Assembly: GCA_964494005.1 (NCBI GenBank)
Contig: CAZBQE010000012.1
Location: forward strand, 1 to 19,917
Source: CAJBLF01 sp964494005
GTDB lineage: Bacteria; Patescibacteriota; Gracilibacteria; Absconditabacterales; Absconditicoccaceae
DNA: 19,917 nucleotides
Direction: 5' to 3'
Below are positions 1 through 8,544 of this stretch, piece after piece. Made by a program: the position numbers and the translations under genes. Each line of letters starts with the position of its first letter. Position 1 is the first letter of the stretch. The notes beneath the pieces are model-generated. The model saw nothing but the letters and a program-made list of their open reading frames with translations, did no database searches and had not been told where the DNA came from.

Positions 1-830
1 ACGAGCATTCATTGTTTTTCAAATTCTTTGACTCTAAGCTCTTTTTCGGCATTCATTTGTTCAAGAATAGTATCTATATCAGAAACATCTTGCAAAAATT
101 GGGTTGCTGGCCAAAGGGTAACTTTGTTTTTATTTTCCTTATGTTCAAAACTTATTGAATCTTTGAGTTCGATGAGTTCAAGTGTCTCCTCATTGAAATG
201 TAATCTATAGACGAATTTTTCTGTACTGGAAAATATATCCAGAATATCTCCTTTGAATTCAAACATTCCATGTTCTATCTTTGCAACAATTGGTTTATAT
301 TGCATATGGAGGAGTTGTTTTTTGAGTGCTTTGAAATTGTATTGTTTTCCCACCTCAAATTGCAGACAGTTTTCTTCAAAAAATCTTTTTTGTCCTAAAC
401 CATAAAGTGATGAAGCAGACGCTACAACAATAACATCTTTTCTCGTAAGTAAGGACGCCATAGTCGCGAGTCTATACATCTCGATTTCTTGATTTATCGT
501 TGCTTCCTTTTCGATATATACTCACTGCGTAGGCAAATAACTTTCTGGCTGATAATAATCGAAGTACGAGACAAAATAATGCACGGCGTTGTTCGGGAAA
601 AAATACTTGAATTCTGTCGCAAGCTGCGCAGCCAAAGTTTTATTGTGAGAAATAATTAGCGTAGGTTTTTGCAAATGCTGGATCATATTTGCCATGGTAA
701 AGGTCTTTCCCGTACCCGTAGCTCAGAGGAGGGTAGCCTTATTTTTTCCGCTTTCAAAAAGCTTCTTGATTTCCTCAATAGCTTTGATCTGATCTCCGGC
801 TGGTTTATAGTTTGATTGTAATTGGAACAT
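1..830 (-). CDS. uvrB: Excinuclease ABC subunit B, N-terminal part (cut by window edge)
   Basis: UvrB is the helicase-like damage-verifying subunit of UvrABC nucleotide excision repair. This fragment gives the first 276 residues, starting MFQLQSNYKPAGDQ, the usual UvrB opening, at the ATG at 830. The Walker A motif GATGTGKT lies at residues 36-43, followed by HNKTLAAQLATEF and the DNA-wedging beta-hairpin region YFVSYFDYYQPESYLPT around residues 86-101. Three in-frame TGA codons (523-725 region: complement of 723-725, 522-524, and 9-11) fall at G36, G103 and G274. G36 is the conserved glycine of the Walker A loop, direct support for UGA=Gly. The normal PTTDTY hairpin segment reads PTQGVY here. 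There is no Shine-Dalgarno sequence. The gene continues past position 1, so the helicase C-terminal half and UvrC-binding domain are not visible. Identification is by motif and order and is firm. Confidence 0.96.
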
Positions 831-840
831 ATAAATAGAA

Positions 841-945
841 TTAAGAATGAAAAATAATAAAGCAAAAAGCAAAAAGCTTTAAGTCGCTTTTTAGAATATA
901 TTGCAGCTTTAAGCTTGAAGCTTTGAACTTGAAGCTAATGAAATA
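841..945. repeat. Low-complexity short-repeat spacer between uvrB and the 1052 gene
   Basis: The spacer is built from short imperfect copies of GCAAAAAGC, GCTTTAAG and GCTTGAAGCTTTGAACTTGAAGC. It includes a 7-bp inverted repeat AAAAAGC (871-877) / GCTTTTT (886-892). It lies between divergent genes, so it is not an obvious terminator. I see no gene in it. Confidence 0.5.
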
Positions 946-982
946 TAGGAAATTCAGTCCAAAAGTCCACAGAGAAATTGTA

Positions 983-1010
983 TTGACATTAAAAATAAAA
1001 AATATATAAA
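983..1010 (+). promoter_or_regulatory. Sigma70-type promoter for the 1052 gene
   Basis: TTGACA at 983-988 and TATAAA at 1005-1010 with a 16-bp spacer. The predicted start of transcription is near 1017, giving a short A/T-rich leader of about 35 nt before the ATG at 1052. Pattern match only. Confidence 0.6.
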
Positions 1011-1051
1011 TATTTTTAGAAAAAAATAGTAAATTTTTAAAACAAAATATT

Positions 1052-1474
1052 ATGAAAACAAAATTTTCAAAAATCAAAGAAGTTATTCGTTCATTCATCG
1101 ACTGGGTAGTGTATTGGGGATCAATCATATTGGTTATATCAGTGTTTATTCTAGGTGCGATGATGGTAGGAAATATAATTGATAAACACGTGTGGATAGT
1201 TTTTTTGGCGGATTTTGTATTCTTCTATCTCTTATGGAAATTATTGGATATAAGCTACAAACGTCAATTAAACCTCAAAAAACGCATATTGATTTGGGTA
1301 TCTCTTGTATTATTCATCTTTATTGCTTTAGCTACATTAGGGGTGGCTATGGCGACTGAGCAGAGAGTTATAGCTAATGTGATTATCTTTCCTATAGGGT
1401 GTTTTACTATACTTGCCGTCTATATGACAAGAAAACGAAACGCCCAATGATGTATTAAAAATATTGCCGTATAG
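1052..1474 (+). CDS. Small multi-pass membrane protein, function unknown
   Basis: A 140-residue protein with about four hydrophobic helices: residues ~20-45, ~47-65, ~77-100 and ~107-125. They are separated by short basic loops such as KRQLNLKKR, and a basic/amphipathic N-terminus (MKTKFSKIKEVIRSF) precedes the first helix. I do not recognise a family. The standard-code stop TGA at 1448-1450 would be read as Gly, extending the protein by eight residues (G-CIKNIAV) to the TAG at 1472-1474, which itself sits in the terminator stem. The promoter at 983-1010 and the terminator at 1467-1494 make it a single-gene transcript. Whether the last eight residues are really made rests on the recoding. The start ATG is the first in the frame and has no Shine-Dalgarno sequence. 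Confidence 0.8.
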
Positions 1475-1494
1475 TATTCTATGCGGTTTTTTTT
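1467..1494. terminator. Rho-independent terminator, probably bidirectional
   Basis: CCGTATAG (1467-1474), TATT loop, CTATGCGG (1479-1486) form an 8-bp stem with one G-T wobble, followed by eight T (1487-1494). AAAAATATT precedes the stem, so the minus strand also has a weak T-tract. It separates the 1052 gene from convergent rplI and overlaps the stop codon of the former. Confidence 0.8.
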
Positions 1495-1530
1495 ATCGTT
1501 CTATTGTTCTAAAATCTATCGTTCCAAAGT

Positions 1531-2181
1531 CTAGTCTTTAAACTTTTCTTTTAATCTCTTTAATGTTTCTTCTTTCTTTATTTTTCTTGCTACTTCTTTT
1601 TCTGCAACTATTTCTTCTCTCGTCTTTTTTATTTTTTCTTCTTCTTCTGGTTCAGCTTTGGCTGTTTTTGACGATTTAGCTTTAGCTAATTTTTCAGCTT
1701 CTTCTGGATCCTGTTCGATTTTTACTAGTACTTCTTTTTTTAGTTCTTTATATAAGAAAGGAACAACGAAATTTCCCAAAGCAGTGATTTTCTTTTTGAG
1801 TTTGAGATGATGAGGTTCAAGATTTACTCCATAGGTTTCATTGATTTTGCTTATGATATCGTTTTCATCGACTTTGGCATACAAAGTATCTTCAGCGTTT
1901 GCTTTTCTTACCAAGACGATACCTTCATCATTATGAAGCTTTATAAAAAGATCTTCCAAATTTGCAGCTTTCTTTTCTCTATCGGTAGCAGCAGCTGTCA
2001 TTTTTTGAGCAAATTTGTTTCTGTTCATAGAATCAGCCAAGACAGCTATATTTTGAGATAAAAGAACATTTCTAGCAAAGATAGGTTTTACTTTAACAAT
2101 CTCAAATTTTTCTCCAAGATGTTTGTCGCTTTGCAAGAGGATAACTTCTATCGTCTTGTTTTCTACTTTTCTCTTTGGCAT
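1531..2181 (-). CDS. rplI: 50S ribosomal protein L9 with long charged C-terminal extension
   Basis: bL9 binds 23S rRNA domain V and stabilises the large subunit. The N-terminal domain is recognisable: IEVILLQSDKHLGEK at about residues 11-25, followed by FARNVLLSQNIAVLA, the counterpart of the usual YARNFLIPKGLAV. The connecting helix and C-terminal domain follow to about residue 140. The last ~65 residues are a Lys/Glu-rich, probably coiled-coil tail (repeated EEE/KK runs) not found in standard L9 of about 150 residues; total length is 216. I chose the ATG at 2181 (MPKRKVENK); an in-frame TTG at 2193 would add four residues. The gene has no TGA-Gly; its few glycines use normal codons, as might be expected of a highly expressed gene. 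A promoter lies at 2229-2258. L9 is reported missing from several CPR lineages, so its presence is informative. Confidence 0.92.
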   Translation of the reverse strand: MPKRKVENKTIEVILLQSDKHLGEKFEIVKVKPIFARNVLLSQNIAVLADSMNRNKFAQKMTAAATDREKKAANLEDLFIKLHNDEGIVLVRKANAEDTLYAKVDENDIISKINETYGVNLEPHHLKLKKKITALGNFVVPFLYKELKKEVLVKIEQDPEEAEKLAKAKSSKTAKAEPEEEEKIKKTREEIVAEKEVARKIKKEETLKRLKEKFKD

Positions 2182-2228
2182 TGGTATATACAAAATAATT
2201 AAAAATAAACAAAAAAATTATGCGACCT

Positions 2229-2258
2229 ACTATATACTAATTCCACGAGTGATTTCAA
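2229..2258 (-). promoter_or_regulatory. Promoter for rplI
   Basis: On the minus strand, TTGAAA (complement of 2253-2258), an 18-bp spacer and TATAGT (complement of 2229-2234). The expected transcript start is near 2222, leaving a leader of about 40 nt to the ATG at 2181. Pattern match only. Confidence 0.5.
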
Positions 2259-2277
2259 ATGAAAATTGCCAGATTTT

Positions 2278-2305
2278 TTGCAAAATAGAAAAAAAAGGCT
2301 ATAAT
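2278..2305 (+). promoter_or_regulatory. Promoter for the 2333 gene
   Basis: TTGCAA (2278-2283), a 16-bp spacer and a perfect TATAAT (2300-2305). It places transcription start near 2312. This argues for the ATG at 2333 as the true start although the frame stays open further upstream. It is divergent from the rplI promoter. Confidence 0.6.
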
Positions 2306-2332
2306 TGATATGATTTATATACAAGAGATGAT

Positions 2333-3739
2333 ATGGTGGAGTATATCCAAGAACATAAAGATACCTGAATCGAAGCATTGCTTGATCAAAGTAGGCAGGA
2401 TTTATCTAATTTGAAAAAAGAAATACAAAATGAATGAAATTTGGACATCTCAGAAAAAATTCCTCCTAATCTCAAAAAACTATACAAGAAATTATCAAAA
2501 ATCCATAACAAAAATGATGTTGCGAATTTGCAGCTTGATCAAAAAGAATTTCGATTTTTTGCGAATCTGTTGGCTGAATATACAGATACGAGAGTGGGGA
2601 AAAAATGTACAGAACAGCTTGCTGATGCTTTTGGGGTACAAAGGGGGGAATTATATCTTCGTGAGGAAAATTTCGGTGGATTAAAATTGTTGGTAGTGTG
2701 TATTGGTCAGCAAGAAGTTTTTGCTATCAATTATACAGTTACTCAACATACCTATGGTTGTCGAAAATCATGAAATATTCCAATAATCGTAGAATACAGA
2801 CAAAATAACTGTTATATCAAAGATATCAACAAAAATAAATTACAATGACGATATAGCATCATGCCTGATGGTAATCTTTTGCCGGTAACGCAAAATGGAG
2901 TATACAATAATTATACCAAATATTTTTGGGATCTTTCGTTTTCTCAAGATGCTGATGGGAAATTTAAGATGAATAGATATACTAGTCCAGAAAAAATGTT
3001 GGAATCTCTCTATCAAAAAAGGAAAGAAGATATTAATCGAATCGATGAAGTAAAAAGTATGCAAGATATGGGATATGTGTTTGAACGAGATGATTATGAA
3101 AGAACAGTGTATATAAAAAAAGAAGATAAAAAGTCCAAAAAATCTGAGTCTTTGCTTACATACGCAGACAACAAGGAGTTTTTGAAACGATTGAATAACG
3201 CACAAAAAGAGATAGATGAGGTAATCAAAAAAAGTGATAAACAAAAAGAAGATTTTAGTGGTTTTTATAAAAAGTATTTTAATGATAATGGTACATATCA
3301 ATGAAATTTTAGATATATGTTACTCAGAGAGTGAGAAACTACCTTTACATTGGTAGATACAGAAAATAGGAAAAAGAGTATTACATTAAGTCCAATTTCT
3401 CTGTTTGATGAAAAAGATCGTATGCTTACCGACAAAGATATTGATACAATCATAGATCAATATGAAGCAAAACAGATATATCTCAAGTTTATAGCGAAGA
3501 ATAACAAACAAAACGTAGTAAATATTCAAGGAAAACATATGGATAATACATATTATGTAGGATATCCTTTTATGTATGAATGATATGCTATTTCTTTGGA
3601 AACAAGTAGTTTGACAAAATGGAAATATGCTTTAGTAATCCGTGGACAGGAGAGTGATGTCTATATATGAACAGTATATCTTGACAATACGATGAATGCT
3701 TCAGATATAGAAAGTCAGATAGATAAATTTATAAAATAA
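2333..3739 (+). CDS. Hypothetical protein, 468 residues, mostly soluble
   Basis: Read with UGA=Gly this is one continuous 468-residue frame; under the standard code it breaks into several pieces. I do not recognise a family. It has no signal peptide or membrane helix. Residues 1-60 are helical and charged. A middle part (~100-200) is rich in beta-type segments (LKLLVVCIG, VFAINYTVTQHTYG, IPIIVEYRQNNCYI). A Lys/Glu-rich helical stretch with KKEDKKSKKSE lies around 245-320, and a second beta-rich part ends at DIESQIDKFIK. I saw no HExxH, Walker or nucleotidyltransferase motif. The start ATG lies 20 nt downstream of a good promoter and after a weak AGAGA. The GTG at 2249 would also be in frame but precedes the -10 box. 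A strong terminator follows directly. It looks monocistronic. Confidence 0.8.
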
Positions 3740-3744
3740 AAAAA

Positions 3745-3766
3745 ACGGCTAGAATAGCCGTTTTTT
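3745..3766. terminator. Bidirectional rho-independent terminator
   Basis: ACGGCTA (3745-3751), GAA loop, TAGCCGT (3755-3761), flanked by an A-run upstream and a T-run to 3766. It is therefore functional on both strands, between the convergent 2333 gene and the DUF4230 gene. Confidence 0.9.
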
Positions 3767-3786
3767 ATTGTATTGATTGAGAAAGA

Positions 3787-4413
3787 TTATTCTGGTAATC
3801 AAGGGGATTGGATAAATACTTCTTTGATTTGGATGCCAGCTTTGAGTAAGATGTCTTGTAAAACTGTTTGTGCATTGTTTTTTGCTTCTTCCAATATTCA
3901 TCATTCTAGGGCATCTTGGATGATCAATTCACTAGCTTTTTCTCTGAGCTGATGTTCCATAGTGATTTCTTTTTGAGTTATTATACCGAGTTTATTTGTT
4001 TGGAGTTCTCCTGTCAATGTCACTCAAAATACTTCAGGATCAGAAAGAATTATTGTAATATTTCATTCTTTATCACCAATGATATCATTTTCTGTGAGAT
4101 TACCTAATATGTATCCTGCACTGACAATACCTTCGACCTCAAGTTTCATAATATCTTTGAAAAGTGCGCTATCGATAATATCATCGACACCTATATTTGG
4201 CGTGAGTGTGGTCAGTTCTTGTTCTCCTTCGATAATTTTGGTATAAGTCTTGCTTATGGTTTCAAGTTTGTCGGTACCGCTAAGTTGATTGAGTACAGCA
4301 ACTGTAGTTTTTTTGATGACAGTCGATCATTTATATTGCAACCATAGCCAAAAACCATATAAAACGACAAGTACGATAAAAATCATAAGAAGATATTTCA
4401 ACAAACGTTTCAT
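3787..4413 (-). CDS. DUF4230-type membrane-anchored protein
   Basis: A 208-residue protein with a basic start (MKRLLKY), one N-terminal membrane helix (residues ~6-27) and a soluble domain outside. Family traits seen are a central beta segment around SDPEVFGVTLTGEL, corresponding to the usual P-P-E-I-L-x-V motif, and a C-terminal helical part LREKASELIIQDALEGGILEEA followed by NNAQTVLQDILLKAG. That order matches DUF4230 proteins, whose biochemical role is unknown. Six glycines are encoded by TGA, including two consecutive TGA codons in the LEGG turn, where the family has small or Gly residues. It shares a terminator with the convergent upstream neighbour and is divergent from the DUF192 gene. 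Assignment is by pattern and is moderately sure. Confidence 0.75.
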
Positions 4414-4453
4414 GAAAAAATAATTAAACTATAAAAAATTTGGGAGCAGGTTT

Positions 4454-4481
4454 TTGTAACTTATAACTTGTAACCTGTAAC
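4454..4481. repeat. Short direct repeats GTAAC/CTTGTAAC in spacer
   Basis: The spacer between the divergent DUF4230 and DUF192 genes contains GTAACTTATAACTTGTAACC followed by TGTAACT, i.e. three spaced GTAAC words alternating with TATAAC. No other feature is evident there. Confidence 0.45.
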
Positions 4482-4507
4482 TATTTAGTTGATATAAGCA
4501 ATTTTAT

Positions 4508-4990
4508 ATGAAAAACAAACTAAAATTCATTAAAATAAACTGGTTTTGGATTACGATTGGACTTCTTGTCACGATACTTATCATATTGGTGGGTCAGAAT
4601 TGGAATCGTAATATACAACATATACCAGAAATATGTGGAGATAATCAATGTTTTTTGGTTGAATTAGCTAAAACGCCGGAAGAACGTCAAAAAGGATTGA
4701 TGTATCGTAAATATATGGCGGAAAACAATGGAATGTTGTTTATATTTAATCATTCAGATATCTATAATTTTTGGATGAAAGATACACGTATTCCTTTGGA
4801 TATACTTTGGATAGATGAAAACTTCAAGATTGTGAAAGTTCTGACAGCAGAACCATGTATTACAGATCCATGTCCTACCTATCAGCCATGAATTCCAGCT
4901 ACGTACGTTCTCGAAATCAATGCAGGACTTGCAGCCAAATATGGAATTACTGAATGAATGAAGATGAAGTTTGTAAATATTTATTTTTAA
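4508..4990 (+). CDS. DUF192 (COG1430) family protein with N-terminal membrane anchor
   Basis: A 160-residue protein with one N-terminal membrane helix (~12-30), so the domain is probably outside the membrane. The DUF192 signature is clear: F-L-V-E-L-A-x-T-P-E-E-R-Q-K-G-L-M-Y-R near residues 49-66, then NNGMLFIF, F-W-M-K-D-T-R-I-P-L-D-I-L-W-I, and the C-terminal VLEINAGLAAKYGI. Two TGA codons read as Gly, in PTYQP-G-IPA and ITE-G-MKM, the latter matching the Gly usual in the family's closing segment. Function is unknown; the family forms a small beta-barrel and is widespread. Two Cys pairs (C-x4-C near 43-48 and C-x4-C near 119-124) are present and could be coupled outside the cell. It starts at the ATG with no Shine-Dalgarno and ends at TAA. 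Confidence 0.88.
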
Positions 4991-4992
4991 GA

Positions 4993-5050
4993 CTCAAAAC
5001 TTATGGCTCAAAATTATAAATAGAGCTTTAAAATAGTCTCAAACCTTATG
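4993..5050. repeat. Imperfect direct repeat CTCAAAACTTATG in spacer
   Basis: CTCAAAACTTATG (4993-5005) recurs as CTCAAACCTTATG (5038-5050), with a partial copy CTCAAAATTAT between them. It lies in the spacer before rnpA. Its role is unknown. Confidence 0.45.
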
Positions 5051-5078
5051 CTAACTTTTACATAATAATAGAGTTATT

Positions 5079-5486
5079 TTGTTGCCAAAAAAACAAAGAT
5101 TAACTGGTAAAGATGTAATCTTCATTACGAGAAAAAGACAGTATCTCAGTCAGGGGTTGTTTGGTTTTTTTTATGTAAAACAATATCCGAATATAAAGTA
5201 CAATCAGTTTTCTTGTCATATCACCATCAAATTATCCAAAAGAGCAGTACGTAGACATGTTTTCAAAAGAGCTATTATACAATACGTTCAGCAGCATAAA
5301 TTGATAACCTATTCTATCAACGATTCATTTTATAAAATATTTATCGTTCTTTCCAAAGACCGCATCCCGGAAATAGAGAAAAAAATTGCAAATTTTGACA
5401 AAAAAGATACAATTAGATATATTCAAGAAGAATTCGAAAAGTCACGAAAACGGTTTAATGATAGACTGTATACTAGACGTTGATAA
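5079..5486 (+). CDS. rnpA: Ribonuclease P protein component
   Basis: RnpA binds the RNase P RNA and helps it cleave the 5' leader of pre-tRNA. The protein (135 residues) begins MLPKKQRLTG, typical of RnpA. It carries the basic RNR-type helix as L-S-K-R-A-V-R-R-H-V-F-K-R-A-I around residues 50-64, a divergent form of the usual GxAVxRNxxKRxxR motif. The start is TTG at 5079, the only plausible initiator, chosen because it restores the MLPK opening. The last codons read CGT TGA TAA: with UGA=Gly one extra Gly precedes the UAA. The gene is not next to rpmH or yidC as it is in many bacteria; the following gene is a PerM-type permease. The motif is degenerate but length and position are right. Confidence 0.85.
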
Positions 5487-5509
5487 AAAATTACCTACAT
5501 TATTGAATA

Positions 5510-5534
5510 TTAGAAGTTAGAACTTAGAAGTTAG
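5510..5534. repeat. Direct repeat TTAGAAGTTAG x2
   Basis: Two identical 11-bp copies, at 5510-5520 and 5524-5534, separated by AAC, in the spacer between rnpA and the permease gene. Confidence 0.55.
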
Positions 5535-5563
5535 ATATTATTTTAATTAGTTAAAATGAGTGT

Positions 5564-6826
5564 ATGAAATTCTTTAGGAAAATCGTTGATTGAGGATCAA
5601 ATTTCTTCAAGTCCATCAGATCGGACAATAAGAAACAGATTTTGGAGTTGGAAAAATTGGAAAAAAAGCTTGAAGAACAGAAAAAAGAAGTAAAACCATC
5701 ATACGCTGCTCAGATGTTCACCAATAGAGCCTTTCTCAAATTTTGGGTAATAGGGGTGATTATTATCTTTGTAGGGATATTTGTTTATCAATCATTGAGT
5801 ATTATTTATTTGATATTCATGGCCTACATTATTTCTTTGGCTATGGAAGCTATTATAGATTTTTTACAAAAGAAGATTCTGAAACATAGAGGTATTTCTA
5901 TATTTATCGCTTATTTTTTTATTCTTCTTGTGCTTTTGGGAGCTATGTTATTTGTGATACCATTCTTTTTGGATCAGATTTCTGAAGTAATCATGATGGG
6001 AATCAATAACATAAGCAAACGACAAGAGATATTAACAAATAAATCTTTGGTACAGATTATCGAAGATATTCATCGATTGCCAGGAAGTTTCAAATACGGA
6101 TTATTGGAGTCATTTAGCAATCCTGACGTAGTAGTTGGTGTACAAACGCAGTTACAACAAAATATCAATCAGATAATCAATATGGGAACATCATATGCAA
6201 AAAACATCGGAAATGCTGCCGTGAGCGCAGTAGGTACATTTTTTAGTTTCATTACTCAAACATCGATAGTATTGACGCTTTCTGTATTGTTTTCTGTTCA
6301 AAAAGAGGCAGTGATGAAATTTATCGCAAAGCTTGGTGGAAGTAAAAAATACAAACTCATCTATATGAAACTTGAAAGAATCTATAAAAAACTCGGTATC
6401 CGACTACAAAGCCAATTATTACTCTGTATATTTATCGGATTAGCGATGTATGCTGCTTTGTGGATATTGTCGATATTTGGTATTGATCTTCCGCAGAAAT
6501 GAGCACTTGCAGCTATCGCAGCATTAACGGAATTTATTCCTTATATAGGACCTATTTTGTGAGGTGCTGTAGCAACATTAGTAGCATTCATTCATTTCGG
6601 ACGATCTGGTGCTCTTATTGTTGCTAGTGTAGTAATCCTTATTCAATGGCTAGAAAATAATGTATTGATTCCGGTATTGATGAATAAGACGCTTGGTGTC
6701 AATCCGGTAGTGATTTTTATCAGTATGATTATTTGAGCATTGATATTGTGATTTGTTGGAGTTTTACTGGCAGTACCCATAGCGGTAATTATCACGCTTA
6801 TTTTGGAAAAAACGTTTGAAGAATAA
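5564..6826 (+). CDS. AI-2E/PerM (UPF0118) family permease
   Basis: A 420-residue membrane protein. After a charged, probably coiled-coil cytoplasmic start (residues ~1-50, rich in KLEKKLEEQKKE) come paired helices (~58-105), an ionisable segment, and the family's C-terminal half. That half holds GALAAIAALTEFIPYIGPILGG at about residues 307-328, the hallmark of this family, followed by WLENNVLIPVLMNKTLGVNPV and a last hydrophobic pair ending AVPIAVIITL. Five TGA codons read as Gly, three of them at the conserved glycines around EFIPYIGPILG-G and the final helices. Members include exporters and Na+/H+ antiporters; the substrate cannot be told here. I chose the ATG at 5564 because the frame is uninterrupted from there once TGA is read; it lies 77 nt after rnpA and has no Shine-Dalgarno. 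Confidence 0.9.
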
Positions 6827-6830
6827 TAAG

Positions 6831-6912
6831 CTTCGCGTAATTTACCTTCGGTGTGTAATTCACTTCGTGTAATTTGCTCCCGTTGGTCGCGTAATTAACT
6901 TTGTGTAATTAC
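6831..6912. repeat. Degenerate tandem repeat around GTAATT (five copies)
   Basis: GTAATT occurs at 6837, 6855, 6869, 6891 and 6905, each preceded by a CTTCG/CTTTG-like word (for example CTTCGCGTAATT, CTTCGTGTAATT, CTTTGTGTAATT). Spacings are 18, 14, 22 and 14 bp. It fills the gap between the permease and murF genes. No clear promoter or terminator is visible in it. Confidence 0.55.
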
Positions 6913-6967
6913 CAATTATGATCAATTGCAATCGTAGGTCTAATTACCTTTATTTACAAATAATTTC

Positions 6968-8347
6968 ATGAAAAAGAAAATTTTGCGATGGTATTATAAA
7001 CTACTTGGTAAATTAGCTCACGGATATCTTACTAAACACAATCCGCAGATTATTGGTATCAACGGAAGTGTGGGGAAAACTTCGTGCCGTATGATTATCT
7101 ATCAGACTCTACAGAGATTTATAAAAAATAAATATATCTATACTTCACCGAAAAATTTTAACGGAGAACTTGGAATGTCGCTCTCAATTTTTCAGATAGA
7201 GCAATGGGAACCAAATGTTCTTAACTTTGTTACTACGTTTTTCAAAACACTACGAAAAAGATTTTTTGGAAAGAATCCTTATGATATTATTTTGCTAGAA
7301 TATGGTATCGATCGTCCTGGGGAGATGGACTTTCTCGTAAGTATCGCGAAACCGCATATTGGGGTATTCACGGCTATCGATTCTGTACATTCGGAGCAAT
7401 TCGGTAATCCGGCGGAGATCGCAAAAGAGGAAATCAAGATGTTGAAGAATACTTTGGAACTAGGATTTCTCAATGCAAATGATGCTTATGCTCTACAACT
7501 CAAAGATCAACTTCATATAGATTATCTGACCTACCAGACGGAAGGTAGTGACATCAAAGCAGATATTTATTTCAAGGATGAACTCTATTATCTCGCTGAT
7601 TTCAAAGGAGGAATCGGTGTGGAATTCCCTTTGTGGATTAAGGAGAAAAAATATCACATCCAAACGAATATTCTTGGAAAAGCAAATTACGGATATATTG
7701 GTCTTGGTTTAGCAATAGCGAGTATCTTGGAGTACAAATATGCGAAACTAGAAGCGAGAACTGAGGATCCAATCTTGAAAACTGGTTCGCACGAAAAATT
7801 GGAGATGAAATATCAATTGCAGCCAGGAAGATTATCTATTTTCCAAGGAATAGAAAATAGTGTGGTTATTGATTCTACCTATAATGCTTCACCATTGAGT
7901 GTCAGGAAAATAATAAATACTGCACATAATATTCAAACGCAATTATTTCCTCAGAGAAAAACGATTCTTGTACTCGGAGATATGAGAGAGCTTGGTGATT
8001 TGACAGAACGCGAACATAGAATGATTGCCGGTTATGTCTCTCAAGTTGCAGAAAAAATTATTCTTGTGGGAAAATATATGACCGATTATCTGGCTGATGA
8101 ATTAGAAAAAATATGATTTGATCCAAACTTAATAGAAAAATTTTATGATGCGAATATCGCCGGTAAATACATTCAAAAATTACTCAAAGAAGCTGGTGAT
8201 GAATTTCTTGTCGTCTGTAAGTGAAGTCAAAATACGATCTTCCTCGAAGAAGCAGTGAAGCATTTTTTATTGAATCCAGAAGATCAAAAAGAACTTACGA
8301 GGCAATCAGATCGATGGTTGAACAAAAAGAAAAAGTATTTTGCATAA
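6968..8347 (+). CDS. murF: MurF-type Mur ligase lacking the usual N-terminal domain
   Basis: MurF adds D-Ala-D-Ala to UDP-MurNAc-tripeptide in the cytoplasm, the last cytosolic step in peptidoglycan precursor synthesis. The 459-residue protein shows the ATP loop GSVGKTS at 33-39, DSTYNASP at 302-309, LGDMRELG at 336-343 and the C-terminal KGS at 418-420, where Gly419 is encoded by TGA (8222-8224). Another TGA lies at 8114-8116. Only about 30 residues, basic and amphipathic (MKKKILRWYYKLLGKL), precede the ATP loop. Classical MurF has a separate UDP-binding domain of roughly 80 residues there. A shortened start of this kind is consistent with a membrane-associated or divergent Mur ligase; MurF is the best match because of the LGDMxELG motif. 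It stands alone, with no other mur gene in the window. Confidence 0.85.
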
Positions 8348-8370
8348 TTTGAAATTTATAATGTACACTT

Positions 8371-8476
8371 TGTATATCCTCCTTCAAAAATAATTTTCGT
8401 ATTTTTGATTGAAGGATACATAATTACTATCTTAATAATTCCTTATTATATGTCGGACTTATTTGGATAGTAATTG
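8371..8476. other. Nested inverted repeats after murF (possible terminator or RNA structure)
   Basis: TGTATATCCTCCTTCAAAAATA (8371-8392) can pair, with a small internal loop, with TATTTTTGATTGAAGGATACA (8400-8420). Next to it AATTACTATC (8422-8431) and GATAGTAATT (8467-8476) form a perfect 10-bp inverted repeat, enclosing a smaller TAATAA/TTATTA pair. The site lies between convergent murF and the 7TM gene, so termination is the simplest role, although no T-tract follows. Confidence 0.5.
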
Positions 8477-8544
8477 AAAGTTGAAAACTTATTTCAGTAA
8501 TTACGTTTTTAAAATTTCAAATTTCAAATTCAAAATTAGTTTTT

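Noticed and set aside
2123..2308. Open frame upstream of the 2333 gene, which could extend it
   Set aside because: It overlaps the rplI start and both promoters. The -10 box at 2300-2305 lies after any earlier start.
2840..3301. Long minus-strand open frame opposite the 2333 gene
   Set aside because: Phe/Ile-rich shadow of a real gene on the other strand, with no motif or start signal.
6968..8116. MurF ending at the TGA at 8114-8116
   Set aside because: The frame continues to the conserved C-terminal KGS motif when TGA is read as Gly.
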